23,008 nucleotides of DNA from an uncultured Corynebacterium sp. (GTDB lineage Bacteria; Actinomycetota; Actinomycetes; Mycobacteriales; Mycobacteriaceae): assembly GCA_946220775.1 (NCBI GenBank), contig CAMIFC010000031.1, forward strand, positions 1-23,008, given 5' to 3'. Shown here piece by piece: positions 7,056 through 14,756 of the stretch. The notes beneath the pieces were generated by a model. The model searched no databases and was not told where the DNA came from. It saw only the letters and a list, made by a program, of their open reading frames with translations. Position numbers and translations under genes: made by a program. Positions within the stretch are counted from its first letter, which is position 1, and every line of letters begins with the position of its first letter.

Positions 7056-8294
7056 ATGGGAACGAACGAAAATAACTCGCCGCTGCACTTCACGCTTCAA
7101 TGTGATGGCGGCTCTCGCGGCAACCCGGGGCGCGCCGGGACTGGCTCCACGCTCATGCTGCCGGACGGTCAAGAAATCGGTTGCGTGTGGGAATTCCTGA
7201 AACACGCCACCAACAACGTGGCGGAGTACACCGGCCTGATCAACGGACTCGTGTTGGCCGGTGAGATCGCGGAAGCCAAGGGATTGTCGGTGCGGGACGT
7301 CTCAGTGGACGTGAAAATGGACTCCAAACTGGTCGTCGAGCAGATGAACGGCCGCTGGAAGATCAAGCACCCCGACATGAAACCGCTGGGCCAACGCGTG
7401 AAGGAGCTCGAACGTGGCATGGCGAAAGTCACCTACACCTGGGTGCCGCGTGCGGAGAACGAACGCGCCGATGAGCTCGCCAACCGGGCAATGGACGACG
7501 GTGAAAGCGGCCAATGGATCGATGAGGAACTCATTGGAGCTGGTGGGGACGGTGACGCGGACTCGGCGGGTGACCAAGCGTCGGGCGCTGGTGCTAACGG
7601 TGCTGACCCTGCTGCGGGCGCCGGGAACGGGCAGGCGATGGCGTCCCCAAGTAGTGCGTGGCATGGGCAGCATCGGCCGACGCGGCTGCTGTTGCTGCGC
7701 CACGGGCAGACGTCGTTGAACCGTGATGGCAAGTTCTCGGGGCAGGGCAACCCGGACCTCACCAATTTGGGTCGTGACCAGGCTGAACGTGCGGCGGCGT
7801 ACATCGGGCGGCGTGGCGGGATTGGTGCGATCGTGACGTCCCCGCTGCAGCGGTGCGTGGATACTGCCGAGGCTTGCGCCGATGCGCTGGGGATGCCACG
7901 CGATCAGATCCAGGTGATCGACGACCTCAAGGAAATGGATTTCGGCACGTGGGAGGCTCGCACGTTCGAGGAAGTTCAGACCCAGTGGCCGGATGAGCAC
8001 CGCGAATGCTTGCAGGACTCTGCTTCCGCGCCGCATGGTGGCGAGAGCTCCGAGCAGGTTTATCAGCGCGTCAGCCGTGTGGTCGACGACATCATCGCGG
8101 AGCACCCAGGCATGAACGTGCTGGTCGTGACGCACATGACTCCCATCAAGTCCGTGCTGCGCCATGCGTTGGGCTGCGGCGGCGAAATCTACCGTTCGCT
8201 GCATTTGGATGTCGCCAGCCTGTCCATCGCCGAATTTTTCCCCAGTGGTCACGGCGTCGTGCGCCTCGTCAACGCCACCCATTATTTGGATTGA
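7056..8294 (+). CDS. Bifunctional RNase HI / histidine phosphatase
   Basis: A 412-residue two-domain enzyme typical of actinobacteria. The N-terminal RNase HI domain (about 10-148), which cuts RNA in RNA-DNA hybrids, has the acidic set Asp17 (CDGGSRGNPG), Glu57 (NNVAEYTG), Asp89 (KMDSKLVVEQMNG) and Asp139 (ERADELANRA). A linker rich in Ala/Gly/Asp (about 150-208) joins it to a histidine phosphatase domain with LLRHGQT (His216) and VVTHMTP (His360). In mycobacteria the corresponding fusion has been described as combining RNase H with an acid or alpha-ribazole phosphatase activity; the phosphatase substrate here is not determinable. ATG follows ACAGGA by 4 nt. One GGACGCCA copy (7639, minus orientation) falls in the linker. 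Confidence 0.93.
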   Translation: MGTNENNSPLHFTLQCDGGSRGNPGRAGTGSTLMLPDGQEIGCVWEFLKHATNNVAEYTGLINGLVLAGEIAEAKGLSVRDVSVDVKMDSKLVVEQMNGRWKIKHPDMKPLGQRVKELERGMAKVTYTWVPRAENERADELANRAMDDGESGQWIDEELIGAGGDGDADSAGDQASGAGANGADPAAGAGNGQAMASPSSAWHGQHRPTRLLLLRHGQTSLNRDGKFSGQGNPDLTNLGRDQAERAAAYIGRRGGIGAIVTSPLQRCVDTAEACADALGMPRDQIQVIDDLKEMDFGTWEARTFEEVQTQWPDEHRECLQDSASAPHGGESSEQVYQRVSRVVDDIIAEHPGMNVLVVTHMTPIKSVLRHALGCGGEIYRSLHLDVASLSIAEFFPSGHGVVRLVNATHYLD

Positions 8295-8315
8295 TTTTTC
8301 AGGACGCCAACCGCG

Positions 8316-8346
8316 TTCACACTTGCCCACCCACACGCACTAAGGT
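8316..8346 (+). promoter_or_regulatory. rnpB promoter
   Basis: TAAGGT (8341-8346) lies 6-7 nt before the predicted 5' end of the RNase P RNA, and TTCACA (8316-8321) lies 19 bp further upstream, rather long. A GGACGCCA copy at 8302-8309 sits just upstream and is the only intergenic copy in the window. Confidence 0.55.
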
Positions 8347-8352
8347 GGGTTG

Positions 8353-9008
<656 letters not shown>

Positions 9009-9206
9009 CTTAGTCTTCTTTATCTTCTTTCCGCTATGGCATCTTTTCTGCCGCTGCTGCCACTTTTTTCCGCTGCCACCGCTTGTGCTTCCGTGGCCGC
9101 TTCTTTTCCGCTGCGCGGCCTTTTGTGTGGCCTTTGTGGTGACGTTTTCACCCGCTTTCGCCTCGATTGGCATCGAATTGTTCAGTTTTGGCTCCTGGCA
9201 AGTGTG

Positions 9207-9238
9207 CCGACGACCATTTGTCCCGACGACTATTTATC
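9207..9238 (+). repeat. 16-bp tandem duplication
   Basis: CCGACGACCATTTGTC (9207-9222) is followed directly by CCGACGACTATTTATC (9223-9238), 14 of 16 identical. It is a recent-looking duplication with no evident function. Confidence 0.7.
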
Positions 9239-9315
9239 CACGTGAAGTGCGGCGCTGACCGGTGAGATGCGCTGGTAAGTGGTGCGAACCTCGAAGTCAG
9301 CTCCTCCCGTCACCA

Positions 9316-9379
9316 ACCTCGAAGTCCCAACCTCGAATAGGGGCTAAAAACGGCCTATTCGAGGTTGGGACTTCGAGGT
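9316..9379. repeat. Large perfect hairpin, conserved-loop family, copy 2
   Basis: Perfect 26-nt arms (9316-9341 and 9354-9379) enclose the loop GGCTAAAAACGG. The arm contains AACCTCGA, six nucleotides (AGTCCC), AACCTCGA again, then ATAG at the loop, the same plan as the copy at 1099. The stem is identical to the copy at 22955, but the loop is in the opposite orientation. An extra half-repeat, AACCTCGAAGTC, lies at 9287-9298 outside the stem. Confidence 0.9.
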
Positions 9380-9431
9380 AGATGTTTTGCTGCTAGGGGA
9401 GAGCGGGTGAAGGGCTGGTTGTCGGCCACAA

Positions 9432-9533
9432 TAGCGGGCGTGCAGCCAGAGTGATGACCGTGGAGGTCGGGTAGCAGGACCGCAGCCGGTGGAGGCTTAG
9501 GGTTCGACTGGGGTAGCGGGTGTGCGGCCAAAG
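9432..9533 (+). repeat. Degenerate repeat with about 41-bp period
   Basis: TAGCGGGCGTGCAGCCAGAG (9432), TAGCAGGACCGCAGCCGGTG (9472) and TAGCGGGTGTGCGGCCAAAG (9514) are similar 20-mers 40 and 42 bp apart, with weaker similarity between them. The third copy is much closer to the first than the second is. Confidence 0.45.
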
Positions 9534-9800
9534 GATTGCCCTGTAAGACCGAGGCTGGGGCGAGGCAGGACCAGGAGCGAGGGCAAAACTAACCCGCAAA
9601 GTCTGTCCGGAGGCAGGGCTACACTGGGAATGGCAAAGTTGAAGCAACAAAGTTCATGCTGGGGTCACGAAACCCACGCTGAGATAAGGCAAAAACGATG
9701 GGCGAAAGCTCAACGGGACGGCCACTTCAGTAAGACAGCAGAACAGCTAAACAAAACAATTAGATAAAACAGCAAGATATGAACTGTGGAAAGGTAAAAC

Positions 9801-9983
9801 ATGACTGACAGCAAGTGGTACTTCGACACTAAAACCGGCGAGGTCGCGCAAGGGAAGAAATCCGGCTGGGATACCCGGATGGGGCCATATGACACTGAGG
9901 AAGAAGCTCGTCAGGCACTGAAGATCGCCGCTGCCCGCACTGAAGCCGCGGACGAGTGGGACGAAGAAGAGGACGAGGACTAA
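9801..9983 (+). CDS. Small acidic conserved protein (SPOR-like annotation)
   Basis: A 60-residue protein: an aromatic start (KWYFDTKTGEV), a glycine-rich turn (GKKSGWDTRMGPYDTEEEAR), one helix (ALKIAAARTEA) and a strongly acidic tail (DEWDEEEDED). Short actinobacterial proteins with WYFD...GWDxRMGPYDT-type motifs are conserved and, from memory, often labelled SPOR-domain or hypothetical. The GPYxTxEEA segment does resemble part of a SPOR repeat, which in full-length form binds denuded peptidoglycan, but this protein has no membrane anchor and is shorter than a standard SPOR domain, so a cell-wall role is uncertain. GGAAAGG lies 6 nt before the ATG. A G/C-rich hairpin (GGGGCG-TAACCC-CGCCCC) follows the stop without a T tract. 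Confidence 0.75.
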   Translation: MTDSKWYFDTKTGEVAQGKKSGWDTRMGPYDTEEEARQALKIAAARTEAADEWDEEEDED

Positions 9984-10052
9984 AACCTGTCTGGGGCGTA
10001 ACCCCGCCCCGCAAACCAGCCCCCAGCAACTCAGACCCAATAACCTGACCCA

Positions 10053-12476
10053 ATGACAAGCACCAATGACCTCACCGGCCTGACCAGCGCGGAAGTTGAA
10101 CAGGCCCGCAGCGAAGGTCGCGTGAACGATACTCAAACGTCCACCGGCCGCAGCGTCGGTCAGATCATCCGCGCTAACGTCTTCACCCGCATCAACGCGC
10201 TGCTCGGTGTGCTCTGCGCAATTGTGCTGGCCACCGGTTCCTGGATCAACGCCGCTTTCGGCCTGCTGATCATCGCAAACTCCGCGGTGGGCATCATTCA
10301 GGAACTTCGCGCGAAGCGCACCCTGGATAACCTGCGGATTCTTTCAGAAGCGCGACCGGTTGTCGTCCGAAATGGAAATGAAGAGGAAATTGGGCAGGAC
10401 GAAGTCGTCGAGGGTGACCTCATCAAGGTGGGGTCGGGCGATGAGATTATTGTCGACGGCACGTTGCTGGACGGCAGCCTGTCGATGGACGAATCACAGC
10501 TCACGGGCGAGGCCGAGCCGGTGCGGCACAACAAGGGCGACGAGCTGCTGTCCGGGTCTTTCGTTAAGCACGGGCACGGACTGTACCGGGCAGACAGGGT
10601 GGGAAAGGATTCCTACGCGAATCGTCTTGCCGCGGAGGCCAGCGATTTTTCCCTGACGGATTCGGTGTTGATGAGTGGCATCAACTCCATCCTCAAAGTC
10701 ATCACTTACCTGCTGATTCCCACAGGTCTGTTGACGATTTTCACTCAGCTGGTCCGCACCGACACTCCGCTGCGCGAATCGGTGTTGTCCATGGCCGCCG
10801 CTCTGGTGCCGATGGTGCCGGAGGGGCTGGTGTTGATGACGTCCATCGCGTTCGCCGTTGGCATTGTTCGCCTCGGCAAGTACAAAGCGCTGGTCAACGA
10901 ACTCGTTGCGATTGAAGGTCTGGCGCGCATCGACACGATGTGTACCGATAAGACCGGCACGCTGACCAGCAACAAGATGGAACTCGACGGCGTGTTCGAC
11001 AGTGCCGGCGAGCCCATCAACGGTGACAACGACCCCCGCGTCGAAGCCCTCGCCCGCCTGCTCGCATCCCAGGGCGATCTCAATGACACCGCCAAAGCCA
11101 TCGTCGCTGGGCTCGACCGCGAAGATGCCGAGCCGTTCACCGGCACTGAAATCCCATTTTCTTCTGTGTACAAGTACTCCGGATTCCGCGTGGACGGTGG
11201 GAATACATGGGTGATGGGAGCACCTGACGTCCTAACAAAAACGGGATCACCTGCCGCTGACCGCGCCGCGACCTACGAACAGCATGGGCGCAGGGTGCTT
11301 GTTTTTGGCGAGGCCGATGGGGACGTTTCTATTCCGGACGCCAACGCGTCAATGGACACCGCCCCGAACCTTCCGGATCCGGTGTTGATTGTGTTGCGTC
11401 AGAAGCTGCGCCCTGATGTGGCGGAGACGCTGGACTACTTCGATCATGAGCACGTGGATGTGAAGATTATCTCGGGCGACAACCCGGGATCAGTGGCCGC
11501 GGTGGCGGAGGAAGCCACTGGTCGGCCCCTGAAATCCATTGATGCGCGGAAGATCGGGGAGGGGAAGATGGACCAGGCCGTGCTCGATTCGGACGTGTTT
11601 GGTCGGGTCAGCCCGGAGAAGAAGCAGGAAATGGTGGAGGCGTTCCACAATCATGGGCGCACCGTCGCGATGACAGGGGATGGGGTCAATGATGTGTTGG
11701 CGCTGAAGAAGGCCGATATTGGGGTGGCGATGGGGTCGGGTTCTCCGGCGACGCGAAGTGTGGCCCAGCTGGTGTTGCTAAACGATAAGTTCTCGTCGAT
11801 GCCGCACGTGATCGCGGAGGGGCGTCGCGTGATCGGAAACATCGAGCGGGTAGCGCACCTGTTTTTGACGAAAACGGTGTACTCCGTGGTGCTGGCGATG
11901 GTGGTTGCCATCGCTGGGGTGACGTTTCCGCTCCAGCCGATTCATGTGACGATCACCGGCTGGTTCACGATCGGCATTCCATCGTTTGTGCTGTCTCTGG
12001 CGCCGAACACGGAGCGGCCGAAGGAAGGTTTCGTCAAACGAGTGCTGTCGATGGCGGTGCCGTCCGGTGTGATCGTGGGGCTCGGCTCGGTGGCGTTCTG
12101 GCTGGCCATTTACCCAGGTGACGGCGCAAGTACCGCAGACACGCGCCAGGCGGGAACCGCGGTGCTGCTGGCGTTGATCATCATGACGCTGTGGGTGCTG
12201 GCGATTGTGGCTCGCCCGATGAATTGGTGGAAGATCCTGCTGTGGGTGGGGTGCGTGACGGGTTACGTGGTGCTGTTCCTGACACCCGCGATCCGGGATG
12301 TCGTCATGCTGGATATTTCCAACCACCGGTTGATGCTGCTCGGGGCGATCGTCGGGTTGTGTGGCGCGGGGTTGATCGAGGTGGTGAACAAGATCAGTCG
12401 GCGTTATGTGCGTCGCGCATTGGCGTCCGAGGAGGCCCGCGATGCTGCGGCGTCCGAAGATTCAGGACGCCACTAG
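10053..12476 (+). CDS. ctpE: P-type cation ATPase, CtpE-like
   Basis: An 807-residue P-type ATPase that pumps a cation across the cytoplasmic membrane at the cost of ATP. It has two N-terminal membrane helices (about 38-85), an actuator domain with LTGEAEPV (near 150), helices with VPMVPEGL (near 255), the phosphorylation site CTDKTGTLT (Asp299), the hinge TGDGVND (541-547) and a C-terminal block of membrane helices ending near 785. No Cys-rich N-terminal metal domain and no CPC motif is present, so it is not a heavy-metal pump. The pattern resembles mycobacterial CtpE, described as a calcium transporter; the ion here is inference. No ribosome site precedes the ATG, but TAACCT (10041-10046) ends 6 nt before it, compatible with a leaderless transcript. 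It converges on panB, 13 bp away. Confidence 0.87.
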   Translation: MTSTNDLTGLTSAEVEQARSEGRVNDTQTSTGRSVGQIIRANVFTRINALLGVLCAIVLATGSWINAAFGLLIIANSAVGIIQELRAKRTLDNLRILSEARPVVVRNGNEEEIGQDEVVEGDLIKVGSGDEIIVDGTLLDGSLSMDESQLTGEAEPVRHNKGDELLSGSFVKHGHGLYRADRVGKDSYANRLAAEASDFSLTDSVLMSGINSILKVITYLLIPTGLLTIFTQLVRTDTPLRESVLSMAAALVPMVPEGLVLMTSIAFAVGIVRLGKYKALVNELVAIEGLARIDTMCTDKTGTLTSNKMELDGVFDSAGEPINGDNDPRVEALARLLASQGDLNDTAKAIVAGLDREDAEPFTGTEIPFSSVYKYSGFRVDGGNTWVMGAPDVLTKTGSPAADRAATYEQHGRRVLVFGEADGDVSIPDANASMDTAPNLPDPVLIVLRQKLRPDVAETLDYFDHEHVDVKIISGDNPGSVAAVAEEATGRPLKSIDARKIGEGKMDQAVLDSDVFGRVSPEKKQEMVEAFHNHGRTVAMTGDGVNDVLALKKADIGVAMGSGSPATRSVAQLVLLNDKFSSMPHVIAEGRRVIGNIERVAHLFLTKTVYSVVLAMVVAIAGVTFPLQPIHVTITGWFTIGIPSFVLSLAPNTERPKEGFVKRVLSMAVPSGVIVGLGSVAFWLAIYPGDGASTADTRQAGTAVLLALIIMTLWVLAIVARPMNWWKILLWVGCVTGYVVLFLTPAIRDVVMLDISNHRLMLLGAIVGLCGAGLIEVVNKISRRYVRRALASEEARDAAASEDSGRH

Positions 12477-12488
12477 CCTCAACTTTTC
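12449..12488 (+). terminator. Terminator-like hairpin made from a GGACGCC inverted pair
   Basis: GGCGTCC (12449-12455), a 9-nt loop and GGACGCC (12465-12471) form a perfect 7-bp stem overlapping the last codons and stop of the ATPase gene. CAACTTTTCCC follows about 8 nt later. A further TGGCGTCC copy at 12421-12428 could pair instead. Confidence 0.5.
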
Positions 12489-12489
12489 C

Positions 12490-13326
12490 CTAGAAGCAGT
12501 GTTCTTCCGCGGGGAAGGTGCCTTCGGCGACTTCGCGCTTATAGCCTGCGGCCGCGTCGGTCATCTCTACGCCGACCTGGCCCCATTGCTTGGCGAACTT
12601 CGGACGGTGGCCGTCTTGTGGGAAGGCGACCATGTCGTGCCAGACGAGGACTTGTGCGTCGGTGTCTGGTCCGGCGCCAATGCCGATGGTGGGAATAGGG
12701 AACTTCTCGGTGGCTTCCTTGGCCACGGCTGCTGGGACCATTTCAAGAACGACCATGTCGGCGCCGGCGTCGGTGACGGCAGCCATGTCGTCCATCAGCT
12801 GCTGCGCAGAATCGCCACGGCCCTGCACCTTGAAGCCGGAAAGCGCGTTGACGGATTGTGGCGTGAAGCCGATGTGTGCGCATACTGGGATTCCGGCCTG
12901 GACCAGCGCCTTGATGCGCGGGGCCATGCGCACACCACCTTCAATTTTGATCATGGCGGCGCCCGAGCGGCGCATCATTTCGGTGGCGCTGGTGACGCAC
13001 TGTTCGTCGGAGGCTTCGTAGGTGCCGAAGGGGAGGTCGGCGACCACGAAGGCGTTTCCAGCGCCACGGACGACAGCCGCTGCCAGGTAAATCATTTCAT
13101 TCAGGCTGACCTGCTGGGTTTGGTTGTAGCCGTACACCACGTTGGCGGCGGAATCGCCTACCAGCAGGCATTCGATGCCAGCTTCGGAGAACGCGACGGC
13201 AGAGGAGTAGTCGTAGGCGGTGAGCATGGCCCACTTATCGCCAGTAGCTTTCTTGCCCGTGAGGTCGGACAGTCGAACCTGCTTAGTGGGAACCATATAA
13301 CCTTTGGGATTTTCCTGGGTAGCCAT
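12490..13326 (-). CDS. panB: 3-methyl-2-oxobutanoate hydroxymethyltransferase
   Basis: First committed enzyme of pantothenate (vitamin B5) and coenzyme A synthesis: it transfers a hydroxymethyl group from 5,10-methylenetetrahydrofolate to alpha-ketoisovalerate, giving ketopantoate. The 278-residue length is normal for the family. Visible signatures are LTAYDYSSA (35-43), VGDSAANVVYG (56-66; Asp58 a metal ligand), VADLPFGTYE with Asp97, KIEGG (Glu129), HIGFTPQ (His151), LEMVP (Glu195, catalytic base) and IGIGAG. The fold is a TIM barrel forming a cytoplasmic decamer. panC is not adjacent in the window. The ATG lacks an obvious Shine-Dalgarno sequence. The gene is divergent from glnA2 over about 80 bp. 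Confidence 0.97.
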   Translation of the reverse strand: MATQENPKGYMVPTKQVRLSDLTGKKATGDKWAMLTAYDYSSAVAFSEAGIECLLVGDSAANVVYGYNQTQQVSLNEMIYLAAAVVRGAGNAFVVADLPFGTYEASDEQCVTSATEMMRRSGAAMIKIEGGVRMAPRIKALVQAGIPVCAHIGFTPQSVNALSGFKVQGRGDSAQQLMDDMAAVTDAGADMVVLEMVPAAVAKEATEKFPIPTIGIGAGPDTDAQVLVWHDMVAFPQDGHRPKFAKQWGQVGVEMTDAAAGYKREVAEGTFPAEEHCF

Positions 13327-13393
13327 GAAAAGTATTGTGCCAGATCACGCTGCCAATGGAGACTGGTAGCCCTGTATTGTCCGGGCCGACCCC

Positions 13394-13409
13394 TATGATG
13401 GTTGACCAT
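13394..13409 (+). promoter_or_regulatory. glnA2 -10 element and possible leaderless start
   Basis: TATGAT (13394-13399) lies 8 nt before the ATG at 13408, so transcription would begin at or next to the start codon. An ATGGT-TG-ACCAT inverted repeat (13398-13409) overlaps this point and could bind a regulator. The -35 region is not clear. Confidence 0.5.
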
Positions 13410-14748
13410 GAGCAGCCAACAGGAATTTGTTCTCCGCACGCTGGAGGAACGCGATATTCGCTTCGTCCGGTTGTGGTTCACAGATATTCAGGGGTATTTG
13501 AAGTCCGTCGCGGTCTCGCCACCGGAGTTGGAAGGCGCGTTCGCCGAAGGCATTGGGTTTGACGGCTCGGCGATTGAGGGGTTCTCGCGGGTGTCGGAGT
13601 CTGACACGATCGCGCAGCCGGATCCGTCGACGTTCCAGATTCTGCCGTTTAATACGGAAGAAGATGGGTTCCTTTCAGCCCGCATGTTTTGCGATATCAC
13701 CATGCCGGATGGCCAGCCGAGTTGGGCGGATCCGCGACAGGTGTTGCGCCGCCAGCTGCAGAAGGCCGCCGAGGACGGGTTTACCTGCAACATTCACCCG
13801 GAAATTGAGTTCTACCTGGTCAGGTCCGTGGAAACCGATGGTGCCCGTCCGGAGCCCGCGGATAATGGTGGCTATTTTGATCAGGCCGTCACAGATCATG
13901 CCCCGAATTTCCGGGCTGATGCGATCAATACGTTGGAGCGCATGGGCATTTCTGTGGAGTTCTCCCACCACGAAAACGCTCCTGGCCAGCAGGAAATCGA
14001 CCTGCGCTTCGCCGACGCGCTGACCATGGCCGATCATGTGATGAGTTTCCGTTACCTGGTCAAGCAGGTCGCCCGTCGTAATGGCGTGCGTGCGACGTTC
14101 ATGCCGAAACCGTTTTCTGAGTACCCGGGCAGCGCGATGCACACGCACCTGTCATTGTTTGAAGGCGAGGATAATGCCTTCCACGATCCCGATGATGAGC
14201 TGCGCCTATCCGATACGGCCAAGAGCTTCATCGCAGGCATTTTGGAACACGCCCCGGAGTTTTCCGCGGTGACGAATCAGTGGGTGAATTCCTACAAGCG
14301 CATTTCCACCGGTGACGAGGCCCCGCGCGCGGCGAGCTGGGGCGCGTCGAACCGGTCAGCGATGGTTCGGCTGCCGATGTACACGCAGAACAAGGCGGCC
14401 ACGCGCCGGGTGGAGGTCCGCTCCCCGGATTCGGCATGCAACCCGTATCTGGCCTATTCCGTGCTGATCGCCGCTGGTCTGAAGGGGATTCGCGAAGGCT
14501 ACGAGTTGCCTGCCCCAGCGGAGGAAGACGTGTCTTTAATGACCCGCCGCGAGCGCGTGGCCGCTGGATTCAAGGACCTGCCCACAGATTTGGATTACGC
14601 GTTGCGCAAGATGGAGCGTTCGGAGCTGGTTGCCGATGCGCTCGGCGAGCACGTGTTTGAGTTCTTTTTACGCAACAAGTGGCGTGAATGGCACGCCTAC
14701 CAGTCCCAGGTGACGCCCTGGGAGCTTCGCCACAATCTCGAGTTTTAG
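13408..14748 (+). CDS. glnA2: Glutamine synthetase type I, GlnA2-like
   Basis: A 446-residue glutamine synthetase family enzyme (ATP-dependent ligation of ammonia to glutamate in the canonical members). Motifs include GFDGSAIEGFSRVSESD (Asp50 loop region), HPEIEFYL (metal-binding Glu), HHENAPGQQEIDLRF, the ATP loop FMPKPFSEYPGSAMHTHLSLF, NSYKRISTGDEAPRAASWGASNRSA in part, and RVEVRSPDSACNPYLAYSVLIAAG. The C-terminal region reads DLPTDLDYALRKME and lacks the NLYDLP-type tyrosine that GlnE adenylylates, so this is probably not a GlnE substrate; coryneform glnA2 is reported as non-adenylylated. I prefer ATG at 13408 to TTG at 13402 because of the -10 spacing. Eight bases separate it from glnE, suggesting cotranscription. 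Confidence 0.93.
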   Translation: MSSQQEFVLRTLEERDIRFVRLWFTDIQGYLKSVAVSPPELEGAFAEGIGFDGSAIEGFSRVSESDTIAQPDPSTFQILPFNTEEDGFLSARMFCDITMPDGQPSWADPRQVLRRQLQKAAEDGFTCNIHPEIEFYLVRSVETDGARPEPADNGGYFDQAVTDHAPNFRADAINTLERMGISVEFSHHENAPGQQEIDLRFADALTMADHVMSFRYLVKQVARRNGVRATFMPKPFSEYPGSAMHTHLSLFEGEDNAFHDPDDELRLSDTAKSFIAGILEHAPEFSAVTNQWVNSYKRISTGDEAPRAASWGASNRSAMVRLPMYTQNKAATRRVEVRSPDSACNPYLAYSVLIAAGLKGIREGYELPAPAEEDVSLMTRRERVAAGFKDLPTDLDYALRKMERSELVADALGEHVFEFFLRNKWREWHAYQSQVTPWELRHNLEF

Positions 14749-14756
14749 GATTCCCC

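Larger units (their letters stand above)
9009..9800. other. Gene-free stretch downstream of rnpB
   Basis: I find no supportable gene in these 790 bases. Positions 9011-9130 are pyrimidine-rich on the plus strand and repeat CTTTTCCGCTG-like words four times, which produces a meaningless Lys/Arg-rich frame on the other strand. A small stem, TCGAT/ATCGA, lies at 9163-9176. Further on are a 16-bp tandem duplication (9207-9238), the large hairpin (9316-9379) and a degenerate 41-bp repeat (9432-9533). The last 80 bases are A-rich and probably hold the promoter of the following small gene. Confidence 0.55.

Noticed and set aside
9522..9767. 81-codon frame before the small acidic protein
   Set aside because: Low-quality composition, no ribosome site, and it starts within a degenerate repeat.
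12465..12472. Chi or FtsK-orienting function for GGACGCCA
   Set aside because: Copies are nearly equal in both orientations within the window, whereas those motifs are strongly polar; genome-wide data could still change this.
13402..13407. Alternative TTG start for glnA2
   Set aside because: ATG at 13408 fits the -10 spacing and the usual family N-terminus better.
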